NCBI GenBank assembly: GCA_035293245.1
Contig: DATDOO010000013.1
Span: forward strand, 1-23,231
Direction of reading: 5' to 3'
DNA length: 23,231 bases
Source: DATDOO01 sp035293245
GTDB lineage: Bacteria > Pseudomonadota > Gammaproteobacteria > Methylococcales > Methylococcaceae
Shown here in pieces: positions 1 through 10,097 of the stretch. Each line of letters opens with the position of its first letter. Positions within the stretch are counted from its first letter, which is position 1. The translations under genes were made by a program, and so were the position numbers. The notes beneath the pieces were generated by a model, which saw only the letters and a list, made by a program, of their open reading frames with translations, did not search any database and was not told the DNA's origin.

Positions 1-817
<817 letters not shown>

Positions 818-858
818 GCGGGATGCTTGTTCTTCCAACGCACAGCAGGAGTGGAGTC

Positions 859-1842
859 ATGAGCACGCACGGCATCCTGAGACCGATGAAAACGATGGCT
901 TTCATGCTCCTGCTCGCCGTCGCCGGGCCGATTCCCGGCGGCGGTTCCACTTGGGCCGCTCCTCCCGGTTCCCCGTGGGGAGCGGCTTACTTCCCCAACA
1001 TTCCGCTGACCACCCAGGACGGGAAAACGGTGCGTTTTTACGACGACCTCATCAAGGACAAGGTGGTCGCCATCAATTTCATCTACACCCAATGCGGCGA
1101 CGTGTGCCCCATGGAAACGGCCAACCTGCGCCGGGTGCAGAAAGAGCTGGGCGAGCGGGTGGGGCGCGACATTTTCCTGGTTTCCATCAGCGTCGATCCC
1201 GAACGCGACACCCCGCAGGCGCTCAAGGAATATGCCGGGAAATTCAAGGCCGGGCCGGGCTGGACTTTTGCGACCGGGAAAAAGGATGACATCAAGCGGC
1301 TGCGGCAAAAGCTGGGCCTGTACCGCGAGGAAGCGGGCGGAGAAAAATTGAATCAGCACCACACCAGTTTCCTGGTGGGCAACGAGGCCACCGGCCGCTG
1401 GATGAAGCGTTCGCCCTTCGACAACCCCAAGGTTTTGGCCTGGTTGCTCGGCCAGTCCCTGCCCAGCTATCGCGTCGACGGCCCGCAACGGGCCAGCTAC
1501 GCCGAGGCGCCGCGCCTGCCCGACCTGCCCAAGGCGGAGGACATCTACCGCTCCCGCTGCCTCGCCTGCCACAGCTTAGGGAAGGAAGACGGCATCGGGC
1601 CGGGGTTGGCCGGCGTCGCGCAAAAGCGCGACCGCGCCTGGCTGGCCCGCTGGTTGAAAGCCCCGGATCGGCTCCTGGCGGAGAAGGACCCCATCGCCCT
1701 GGAGCTTTTCGCCCGCTACAAGAACTTGCCGATGCCGAACTTCAAGCTCGACGACGCCGAAGTGGAGGCGCTGATCGGCTACCTGGAAAACCCCACGCTC
1801 ACCTCTGTGGCAAAAAAGGCCAAACCGCCCGCAGCACCCTGA
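859..1842 (+). CDS. SCO1/SenC-cytochrome c fusion protein
   Basis: A 327-residue exported protein with two domains. The start at ATG 859 is chosen because AGGAG lies about 7 bases upstream; the open frame extends further 5' but only as a shadow. An N-terminal hydrophobic stretch (about residues 11-30) is a signal peptide or anchor. Residues about 45-210 form a SCO1/SenC thioredoxin-like domain with the copper-binding motif CGDVCP (C79, C83) and a conserved His in HHTSFLVG (H167/H168). Residues about 230-320 form a class I cytochrome c domain with haem motif CLACH (C234, C237, H238) and a likely axial Met in LPMPNF (M292). SCO proteins deliver copper or control thiol redox state at cupredoxin-type sites. 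The fused haem could supply or accept electrons (inference). Its position between two multicopper oxidases suggests it matures or services them rather than cytochrome oxidase, since no cox genes are in the window. Confidence 0.9.
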   Translation: MSTHGILRPMKTMAFMLLLAVAGPIPGGGSTWAAPPGSPWGAAYFPNIPLTTQDGKTVRFYDDLIKDKVVAINFIYTQCGDVCPMETANLRRVQKELGERVGRDIFLVSISVDPERDTPQALKEYAGKFKAGPGWTFATGKKDDIKRLRQKLGLYREEAGGEKLNQHHTSFLVGNEATGRWMKRSPFDNPKVLAWLLGQSLPSYRVDGPQRASYAEAPRLPDLPKAEDIYRSRCLACHSLGKEDGIGPGLAGVAQKRDRAWLARWLKAPDRLLAEKDPIALELFARYKNLPMPNFKLDDAEVEALIGYLENPTLTSVAKKAKPPAAP

Positions 1843-1916
1843 GCCGGCATCCAGGGCCCCATAAAAACAGGGCGTGGCGGATACGAATCGCCACTCGTCC
1901 CCACCGGAGTACGTCC

Positions 1917-3644
1917 ATGGCTACTACATCCACCGAACACCAGGCCGGGACGCCCGCGGCGGACAGCAGCCGACGCGCTTTTTTCCTCAAGACCGCCCTG
2001 GCGGCGGCCGCGCCGATGCTCCTCACCGCCCGCAAAAGCAGCGCCAGGGACGACTCGCTGGACATCCCGGCCAGCCCTCCCACCACGCCTTTCGCCGACG
2101 AACTGCCGGTTCCGCCGGTCAAAACCCCGGTCGGCAGTCCGGCGGATTACCAGGGTGGGGCGGTCAATCCGGCGGCGCACCAGTATTACAACCTCTCCCC
2201 GCCGAAAAAGTTCTACGAAACCTTCGTCCGCGCCGCCGAGCACCGCTTCCACCGGGATCTGCCGCCCAGCACCATCTGGGGCCACGACGGCATCTATCCC
2301 GGCCCCATCTTTCACGCCCGCTACGGCGAGCCGGTGCTGAACCGCATCCACAACGAATTGCCGCTGGATGCCTCCACCTTCGGCATGCCGCAGATCATCA
2401 CCCACCTGCACAATTTCCACAGCGCCGCCGAGAGCGACGGCGGACCGTTCGATTTCTACGACACCGGCCAGCACCTGGACCACCACTACAACATGGCCTA
2501 CGCGGGCTTCGACAGCAGCCATCCGGGTCTGGGCGACCCGCGCGAGGCGCTGAATACCCTTTTCTACCACGACCACCGTCCCGACTTCACCGCGCCCAAC
2601 GTCTACAAGGGGCTGGTCGGCTTCTTCCTGGCTTTCGATCCCGTGGACAGCGGCGACGAGACCGACGCGAACCCGCAAGCCCTGAGGCTGCCGAGCGGCG
2701 AATTCGACGTGCCGCTGCTGTTCGCCGACAAGGCCTTCGACCGGGACGGGCGACTGTTCTTCGACCCCTTCGATTTCGACGGCTTCCTGGGCGACAAGGA
2801 CACGGTCAACGGCGTCATCCAGCCGTTCTTTCGCGTCAAGCGGCGCAAATACCGCTTCCGCATGCTGGTCGGGGGACCGGCGCGCTTTTACGACTTTTAC
2901 CTGCGCAAAGGCGGCGCGTTTCTCAAGCAGCCGTTCATCCAGATCGCCAACGACGGCAACCTGCTGCCGGCCCCGGTGCGGCGCAACAACCTGCTCATTT
3001 CCGTGGCCGAGCGCTTCGATGTGGTGATCGACTTCAGTGAAATCGCCCAACCGGGCGACGAAATCGTGCTCTACAACCGGGCCGAGCAGACCGACGGCCG
3101 CCAGCCCAGCGGCAAGCTGCTCAACCCCGGCAATCCGGTGCTCAAGTTCATCGTCGGCGAGACCGTGCCGGACCCGAGCCAGGTGCCCGACATCCTGCGC
3201 GAACAGCCGGTCGTCGACCTGAACGCGGTGGTGCGCACCCGCCTGTTTCGTTTCGAGCGCGGCAACGGCGCCTGGCAGATCAACGGCAAGTTTTTCGATC
3301 CCGACGTGAGCTTGGCGCGGCCCAGGCGCAACACGGCTGAAATCTGGATATTCGAGAACAAATCCGGGGGCTGGTCGCACCCGATCCACGTCCACATGGA
3401 GGAGTTTTTCATCCTCTCGCGCAACGGCCGGCCGCCGCCGGTATACGAGCGCGGGCGCAAGGACGTGGTCCGGCTCGGCCCCAACGAAACCATCAAGACC
3501 TTCCGCTATTTCCGCGACTTCCCCCAGCCGGGCTTCGTGCCGCCGGGGGTGAGCCCGTTCACCGTCGGCCGCTACGTCATCCATTGCCACAACATGACCC
3601 ACGAGGACCACGCCATGATGGCCCGCTGGGACGTGGCGCCCTAA
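1917..3644 (+). CDS. Tat-exported multicopper oxidase (575 aa)
   Basis: A complete three-cupredoxin multicopper oxidase. ATG 1917 follows a CGGAG ribosome site. The N-terminus carries a twin-arginine signal (SRRAFFLKTALAAAAP), so the enzyme is probably exported folded with its copper. All four ligand motifs are present: THLHN (H163, H165), YHDH (H218, H220), SHPIHVH (H488, H491, H493) and HCHNMTHEDHAM (H556, C557, H558, H562, M567 as type 1 axial ligand). The first motif has HLHN instead of the common HWHG. The general layout recalls CotA/bilirubin-oxidase-like enzymes, but the substrate is unknown. It is shorter than the 906-residue neighbour and lacks that protein's C-terminal tail, so it is a distinct subfamily. 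It lies between a SCO-cytochrome fusion (74 bases upstream) and a second SCO-like gene (179 bases downstream). Confidence 0.92.
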   Translation: MATTSTEHQAGTPAADSSRRAFFLKTALAAAAPMLLTARKSSARDDSLDIPASPPTTPFADELPVPPVKTPVGSPADYQGGAVNPAAHQYYNLSPPKKFYETFVRAAEHRFHRDLPPSTIWGHDGIYPGPIFHARYGEPVLNRIHNELPLDASTFGMPQIITHLHNFHSAAESDGGPFDFYDTGQHLDHHYNMAYAGFDSSHPGLGDPREALNTLFYHDHRPDFTAPNVYKGLVGFFLAFDPVDSGDETDANPQALRLPSGEFDVPLLFADKAFDRDGRLFFDPFDFDGFLGDKDTVNGVIQPFFRVKRRKYRFRMLVGGPARFYDFYLRKGGAFLKQPFIQIANDGNLLPAPVRRNNLLISVAERFDVVIDFSEIAQPGDEIVLYNRAEQTDGRQPSGKLLNPGNPVLKFIVGETVPDPSQVPDILREQPVVDLNAVVRTRLFRFERGNGAWQINGKFFDPDVSLARPRRNTAEIWIFENKSGGWSHPIHVHMEEFFILSRNGRPPPVYERGRKDVVRLGPNETIKTFRYFRDFPQPGFVPPGVSPFTVGRYVIHCHNMTHEDHAMMARWDVAP

Positions 3645-3823
3645 CGGCGATGGCGATCGCCATCCTGCCGGGGAAGCTCCCTGGAGCATCCAGGAGCCCC
3701 TTCCCCCCTTTCGTAAAGGGGGGGCGGAGCTCGCCTCCGGAAATGGGATTGCGGCCCCTAACTCCCCCTTTTGCAAAGGGGGGAACGGACCGGAAAGATT
3801 TTTTCCTCACGAGGAACCGTGCC
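3645..3823. repeat. Intergenic palindromes of the CCCCCTTT/AAAGGGGG family, two copies
   Basis: Two imperfect palindromes occur in this gap: CCCCCCTTT-cgt-AAAGGGGGG at 3703-3723 and CCCCCTTTTGCAAAGGGGGG at 3764-3783. A third copy is at 18973-18992. Read as protein they give PPFVKGG and PPFAKGG, a typical signature of this dispersed repeat type. They could form hairpins in the transcript between the multicopper oxidase and the second SCO gene. A U-run after the hairpins is lacking, so termination is not implied. Confidence 0.7.
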
Positions 3824-4438
3824 ATGAACAGACGCGAATTCGTCAACACCCTGGCGCTGGGCGGCGCGGCGCTCGGCCTTGCCGTTCCCCGGTCCCTTCC
3901 CGCCGCTGTGCCCGCGGGACCCCGCGCCGGCTATTTCCCCAACTTCGAACTGACCGCCCACACCGGCCGCAAAGTCCGCTTCTACGACGACCTGGTCCGC
4001 GGCAAGCACGTGGTGATCAATTTCATCTACACCGCCGGCGGCGACGTGTGCCGCGAGTACACCGAAAACCTGCTGGAGGTTTACCGGCTCCTGGGCGGAA
4101 TGGTGGGGCGCGACGTATTCCCCTGCACCATCACCCTCGATCCGAAAAAGGACACGCCCGCCGTGCTGGCCGAGTGGGCCCGGTGGTTCGGCGTCGGTCC
4201 GGCCTGGCCGTTTCTCACCGGCCAACCCGCGCAACTCGACCTGCTGCGCCGCAAGCTCGGCTTCGCCGGGCCGGAAACGAAGCCGGGCATGGACATGGGG
4301 CAGCACATGGGCATCGCCCTTTACGGCATCGAGCCCCTGGACCGCTGGACCGCCATCCCGGTGCTGTCGCGGCCGGCGTTTTTCGCCGAGCGCGTCCTGT
4401 CGATCCGGCCGCCGGGGAAGGAAGCAGCCCGAGGGTAG
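3824..4438 (+). CDS. SCO1/SenC-like protein with incomplete copper site
   Basis: A 204-residue SCO1/SenC-family protein. ATG 3824 follows GAGGA. The N-terminus MNRREFVNTLALGGAALGLA is a likely Tat-type signal (RREF followed by a hydrophobic stretch). The domain aligns well with the fusion protein at 859-1842 (YFPNFELT, VRFYDDLV, INFIYT, GRDVF, DTPAVL). The canonical CxxxC site is altered: where the upstream paralogue has C-GDV-CP this one has G-GDV-CR (G72, C76), so one cysteine is missing. The distal His is kept (H161 in GQHMG). It may bind copper differently, act as a chaperone or assembly factor, or be losing function; all three are inference. The stop codon TAG (4436-4438) is part of the GTAGCCCGGAGG palindrome that follows. 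Confidence 0.85.
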   Translation: MNRREFVNTLALGGAALGLAVPRSLPAAVPAGPRAGYFPNFELTAHTGRKVRFYDDLVRGKHVVINFIYTAGGDVCREYTENLLEVYRLLGGMVGRDVFPCTITLDPKKDTPAVLAEWARWFGVGPAWPFLTGQPAQLDLLRRKLGFAGPETKPGMDMGQHMGIALYGIEPLDRWTAIPVLSRPAFFAERVLSIRPPGKEAARG

Positions 4439-4577
4439 CCCGGAGGCGCGTCGAGCGCGTCCGGGAGCAGCCGAAACGTTGGGTCTCATGCGGGGCTGTC
4501 CCTGCCCCGCACCCTCCGGGCGCGTGCAAATCCACTCCCGGCGGATTTGTCGCGGAGAACCGCTAATCCAGCCTACA
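4435..4577. repeat. Dispersed palindromic element (GTAGCCCGGA type)
   Basis: The gap after the SCO-like gene starts with GTAGCCCGGAGGCGC and a partly complementary GCGCGTCCGGG at 4455-4465 (one mismatch in an 11-base arm). It ends with CGCTAATCCAGCCTAC, which reads GTAGGCTGGATTAGCG on the other strand. Ends of this form (GTAG... to ...CTAC) are typical of REP-like intergenic elements. It supplies the stop codon of the upstream gene. No open frame in this stretch looks genuine. Confidence 0.55.
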
Positions 4578-4677
4578 TTTTTGAATTCGTTGGAAAAAAC
4601 AACCGGCGGTGCGCCGGAAAGGGAACAGGGAAGGGAGGGACAGAGAAACATCCTGTTTTCAATCGAGGAGAACCATC

Positions 4678-4750
4678 GTGAACACGAACCACTTTCCAGA
4701 CCCAAACCCGGCCACGGAAACCGGTCGCAACCGGGGCGCCCCCCCCCGCA

Positions 4751-4761
<11 letters not shown>
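4678..4761 (+). other. GTG-initiated leader frame with C9 tract, out of frame with the downstream oxidase
   Basis: GTG 4678 has a strong upstream ribosome site (GAGGAGAACC, 4666-4674). It opens a 27-codon frame beginning VNTNHFPDP that stops at TGA 4759-4761, overlapping ATG 4751 of the large oxidase. The frame crosses nine consecutive C residues (4739-4747). Removing one C would fuse it in frame as ...NRGAPPAMTAEADG, adding 24 residues to the oxidase. ATG 4751 has no ribosome site of its own. The start context and first codons (AACACG, then an aromatic) resemble those of the two small genes at 7708 and 8155. Possible explanations are a homopolymer sequencing error, a phase-variable tract, ribosomal slippage, or translational coupling. 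Confidence 0.6.
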
Positions 4762-7471
<2,710 letters not shown>

Positions 7472-7475
7472 AGCG

Positions 7476-7512
7476 CGTAGTCCGGAGGCGCGCTGCGCGC
7501 CTCCGGACTACG
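7476..7512. repeat. Perfect 18-bp inverted repeat after the oxidase gene
   Basis: CGTAGTCCGGAGGCGCGC (7476-7493) is followed by one T and then its exact reverse complement (7495-7512). It starts 5 bases after the TGA of the 906-residue oxidase. The hairpin would be very stable and could end or stabilise the transcript, although there is no U-run. It resembles the CCCGGAGGCGC arm at 4438-4448, so it may be a related REP-like family. Confidence 0.8.
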
Positions 7513-7539
7513 CGGGCATCCAAAAGCGGACCGCCGCTC

Positions 7540-7631
7540 GCTACCGGATTTTCCCGCCCGGAATACGGTGCCCAGCAACGCAATATACGGTTTTCACTGG
7601 AGTTATTTTCCGACGCCCGGCGACTAATCTT
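7540..7631 (+). promoter_or_regulatory. Conserved upstream block, copy A
   Basis: This 92-base block aligns without gaps to 7990-8081, with about 68 identical positions by hand count. Invariant segments are GCTACCGGATTTTC at the start, TATACGGTTT in the middle, GAGTTA, and CTAATCTT at the end. ATACG occurs twice, 22 bases apart (7563 and 7585), and the same spacing is kept in copy B. The block ends 76 bases before the ATG of the small membrane protein at 7708. Its position before two homologous genes suggests a shared promoter plus operator, with TAATCT as a possible -10 (inference). Confidence 0.6.
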
Positions 7632-7707
7632 CAGTCCAGGCTTGATCGGAAGGCCACGCGGTACGGCCCACGAATAGTCCCGCTCTCATCCATGGGGAGA
7701 ACACGTC

Positions 7708-7929
7708 ATGAACACGCAATACCTTGGAGCCAGACTCGTGAGTTCCGAAATGTCCAATGGAACACGGGTGTTCGCCAAACGGTCCCGCGCAACGACGCCC
7801 GAATCGCGCGAGTTCATCGCGGGAAAGGCGGCGGTCATGGAGGGCATAACGCTGCTGAGCCGCCTGTTCATGGCCTGGGCGGGCATGGGGCTGATGATCG
7901 GCCTGCTCATCGTGGTCTCCGCGGTCTGA
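7708..7929 (+). CDS. Small single-span membrane protein, copy A (73 aa)
   Basis: I do not recognise a named family. ATG 7708 follows GGGGAGAAC. The protein begins MNTQYLGARL, has a polar basic middle (NGTR, KRSR, TTPESRE) and ends in a hydrophobic region (about residues 48-73, including MIGLLIVVSAV) that is long enough for one membrane span. It is homologous to the 76-residue product at 8155-8385: MNTxY at the start, NG[TS]R in the middle, AT-ESxE, then a GT/GI-LL...IGLxIVV segment. Copy A has about 13 extra residues within the hydrophobic part. The conserved upstream block and clear homology argue that it is a real gene. Its position downstream of copper oxidases suggests, but does not show, a linked role. 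Confidence 0.7.
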   Translation: MNTQYLGARLVSSEMSNGTRVFAKRSRATTPESREFIAGKAAVMEGITLLSRLFMAWAGMGLMIGLLIVVSAV

Positions 7930-7989
7930 GGCGATGGGTCCGGCGGTCGCCCGGTCCAGGGCGCCGCTCCGGAGAACGGCTCCGCCGGG

Positions 7990-8081
7990 GCTACCGGATT
8001 TTCTTCCCGAAAATACGTGGCCCCGCCAGGCGATATACGGTTTCCACCCGAGTTACGTATCGCCGCCTTGCTCCTAATCTT
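7990..8081 (+). promoter_or_regulatory. Conserved upstream block, copy B
   Basis: This is the second copy of the block at 7540-7631, gap-free over 92 bases. It keeps GCTACCGGATTTTC, ATATACGGTTT, GAGTTA and CTAATCTT. The ATACG pair is at 8013 and 8035, again 22 bases apart, about two helical turns. It ends 73 bases before the ATG at 8155. Conservation here outside any reading frame suggests a control region duplicated together with its gene. Confidence 0.6.
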
Positions 8082-8154
8082 GGCTCAAGCCGATGGAATC
8101 ATCGCGCGGGGCGCCCACGGGGGCCGGTCCCGCTTTTACAGAGGAGCACATCAC

Positions 8155-8385
8155 ATGAACACGCACTACTTTACAAACTGGCTTCCGGCTTTCAAAAGAG
8201 GGAACGGCAGCCGCGCGCTCGTCGCGGCACCCGCCACCGTCGAGTCGCAGGAGGGCTTAGGCACCAGGACGGCCATCATGGCGGGCACGGCCTTGCTGAT
8301 CGGCCTGATCATCGTGGTGGCCGAAACGTATTTCGACAACCTACGCGGCCATGCGGTCGCCCCGGCGACATCCCGAACCAAATAA
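8155..8385 (+). CDS. Small single-span membrane protein, copy B (76 aa)
   Basis: ATG 8155 is chosen because GAGGAGCAC lies just upstream and the first codons match copy A (ATGAACACGCA). The open frame extends 5' through the control block, but that part is not conserved as protein. The product begins MNTHYFTNWL, has a basic stretch (FKRGNGSR), then PATVESQE, and one hydrophobic helix (about residues 42-58, IMAGTALLIGLIIVVAE) followed by a short polar tail (FDNLRGHAV to the end). It is a paralogue of the product at 7708-7929, by tandem duplication. There are no enzymatic motifs and no cysteines or obvious metal ligands beyond scattered His. The function is unknown. Both neighbouring loci (copper oxidases upstream, sulfate uptake downstream and convergent) are envelope-linked. 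Confidence 0.72.
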   Translation: MNTHYFTNWLPAFKRGNGSRALVAAPATVESQEGLGTRTAIMAGTALLIGLIIVVAETYFDNLRGHAVAPATSRTK

Positions 8386-8439
8386 GGCTTCGGAGGTGAC
8401 TCGTTTCGGCACGGGTTCCTCGTTCCGCAATGGCAAGGG

Positions 8440-8454
8440 GCGCTCGCGGAGCGC
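8440..8454. terminator. Possible hairpin between convergent genes
   Basis: GCGCTC-gcg-GAGCGC forms a 6-bp GC-rich stem in the 112-base gap between the small membrane gene (plus strand) and the porin gene (minus strand). No T-run follows on either strand, so a terminator role is only suggested by position. Confidence 0.25.
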
Positions 8455-8497
8455 ACCAAGGCGAAGTCGGTCATGGAGCAATCCCGGTGCGTTGGCG

Positions 8498-10084
8498 CTA
8501 GTGGATGTTGCCGTCTCCGAAGGCGTTCACCGCCACTTCGAAATAGAAGAAGTTGCTGGGGTCTTCGGTGAATCCGCGCTGGACCTTGGTGATGGCGTCG
8601 GTCGCGGTCGGGCTGAACGGGGCGTCCTCGGTGAAGTTACCCGGCGTGAAGCGGCCGTAGCTCAGGCTCCAGTCCAGGTACGGGTTGAGGTGGTGGCGGA
8701 GGCGGATGTCGAATTCGTGGCCTAGATAGCTGCCGCTCCTGCCGCCCCGGTCGCGCAGTCCGGTCCGGTTCCAGGCCTCCGTTTCGCTTTCCAGCCAGTA
8801 GGCGCCGAACCCCATGTCCAGGCGCACGTCCTTGTACGGCGTCAACTCCAGGCGCGCTTTCGGCGTGCGGATGTTGTCCCAGGAGAAATAGTCGTTGCGC
8901 GACCAGGGCTGGTTGAAGCCGTAGAAAGAATCGAAACGGTTGTTGACTCCGCTGGTGACCGAACCGGAATTGGGGCTCTTGTCGCCGGTGCCGAAGCCGT
9001 AGTACAGGCTGGCCCTGGGTTTCCATTCGTGGTCGAAGGTGTAGCCCAGTTCCAGGGAGTAGGCCAGGGCGTCGTGCCGGTAGTCGAACTGCTTGCTCTT
9101 GCCGAGACTATTGCCGTCCAGATCCTTGGTCCGCAGCACGCCGAAACGGCCGAACTGCTTGTTGATGTCGGCGTCGAAATCGAAGCCGCTGTTGCCGAAC
9201 AAGCCGTAGACGCGCAGGCCGGGCGCATAGATGTCCTGATCCAGAACCAAGGGAGCGTCCTTGCTCGGCGCCTGGTTCGGATCGCCGTTGGTCTTGCGGC
9301 CCAGGAAGTAGGGCTGAATGGTAATCACGTCCGACCAGTGCTTGAGGCTGAGCACGCCGCCGTAAAACCAGGTTTTTTCGTCGGGCCGGTCGAAGTCGTA
9401 CTTCAGGCGTTGCACCGGCTGGAAGGCAAAAGTATCCAGATCCCAGTCGTTCCGCTTCTTGCCGAAGCGGACGCGGAAACCTTCGAAGTTGTTGGTGGTG
9501 TTGCGGAACTCGTTGTTGCCCACCAGGCGCCGATCCAGCAGTTCCAGGTGCTGACGGCCGGCACGAATGCTCAAGGGCCGGTTGTTGCCGAGCAGATTTT
9601 TGAAATACAGCTCGGCGTAGCCCTGAATCAGTTCGAACTCGTTGGTGGTGCCGTTATCGCGCTCATACAGGCCGTTGTAGCTGCGCGCATCCTCGTATTC
9701 CACCGCGAAGCGCAGGGGGTCGAGGATGTCGTGCACGCCCAGGTAGGCACGGGTGCGCAGCAGCCACAGGTTGTCCGGATCGGGCCGCGGATTTTGCGTC
9801 GCGGCGCCGGTCAGCGGATTGACGCCGGTTTCCGGGCGCAGGTCGTTCTCCCGGTACTCGTAGCGGCTGCGGAAGTCCAGGCCCGCGTCCAGCCAGTCCA
9901 CGTCGCGGAATTGCTCGAACTGGGTCACGCTCAGGTTGCGCACGTAAGGCGGCGGGTCGGACGCCGGCTCCACGCGGTAGCCGCGGGTTTTTCTGTAGTA
10001 GTCTTCGGCGCCGGCCAGGGCGGGTATGGTCAGCAGCAGCCCGGCTGCGCTCAGCCCGAACAAGGATTTGTTGACGTTTGTCAT
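8498..10084 (-). CDS. Alginate-export-family outer-membrane porin (528 aa)
   Basis: The product looks like an outer-membrane beta-barrel of the alginate export/AlgE-like family. ATG at 10084 follows AAGAGGAG on the minus strand; the open frame reaches 10135 but that part lacks a ribosome site. Residues 1-26 are a signal peptide (MTNVNKSLFGLSAAGLLLTI, ending ALAGA). The rest alternates polar and aromatic residues in strand-like runs (LDFRSRYEYREND, RAYLGV, IRAGRQHLELLDRRLVGN, DLDTFAFQPVQ, ASLYYGFGTGDKSP, LRHHLNPYLDWSLSYGRF), typical of this family. It lies 13 bases downstream of the sulfate-binding protein gene, probably in one transcript. This context suggests a general anion or sulfur-compound porin rather than polysaccharide export, since no alginate genes are seen. 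That role is inference. Confidence 0.85.
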   Translation of the reverse strand: MTNVNKSLFGLSAAGLLLTIPALAGAEDYYRKTRGYRVEPASDPPPYVRNLSVTQFEQFRDVDWLDAGLDFRSRYEYRENDLRPETGVNPLTGAATQNPRPDPDNLWLLRTRAYLGVHDILDPLRFAVEYEDARSYNGLYERDNGTTNEFELIQGYAELYFKNLLGNNRPLSIRAGRQHLELLDRRLVGNNEFRNTTNNFEGFRVRFGKKRNDWDLDTFAFQPVQRLKYDFDRPDEKTWFYGGVLSLKHWSDVITIQPYFLGRKTNGDPNQAPSKDAPLVLDQDIYAPGLRVYGLFGNSGFDFDADINKQFGRFGVLRTKDLDGNSLGKSKQFDYRHDALAYSLELGYTFDHEWKPRASLYYGFGTGDKSPNSGSVTSGVNNRFDSFYGFNQPWSRNDYFSWDNIRTPKARLELTPYKDVRLDMGFGAYWLESETEAWNRTGLRDRGGRSGSYLGHEFDIRLRHHLNPYLDWSLSYGRFTPGNFTEDAPFSPTATDAITKVQRGFTEDPSNFFYFEVAVNAFGDGNIH

Positions 10085-10097
10085 CGTTCGTCTCCTC

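Noticed and set aside
1779..3776. Open frame of 665 codons on the minus strand
   Set aside because: It is antisense to the complete Tat-MCO, which has every copper motif; there is no family match or ribosome site.
4563..4577. CTAATCC upstream of the large oxidase as a third copy of the conserved CTAATCTT block
   Set aside because: The flanking bases do not align to the 92-base blocks, and the sequence is the end of a GTAG...CTAC-type dispersed repeat.
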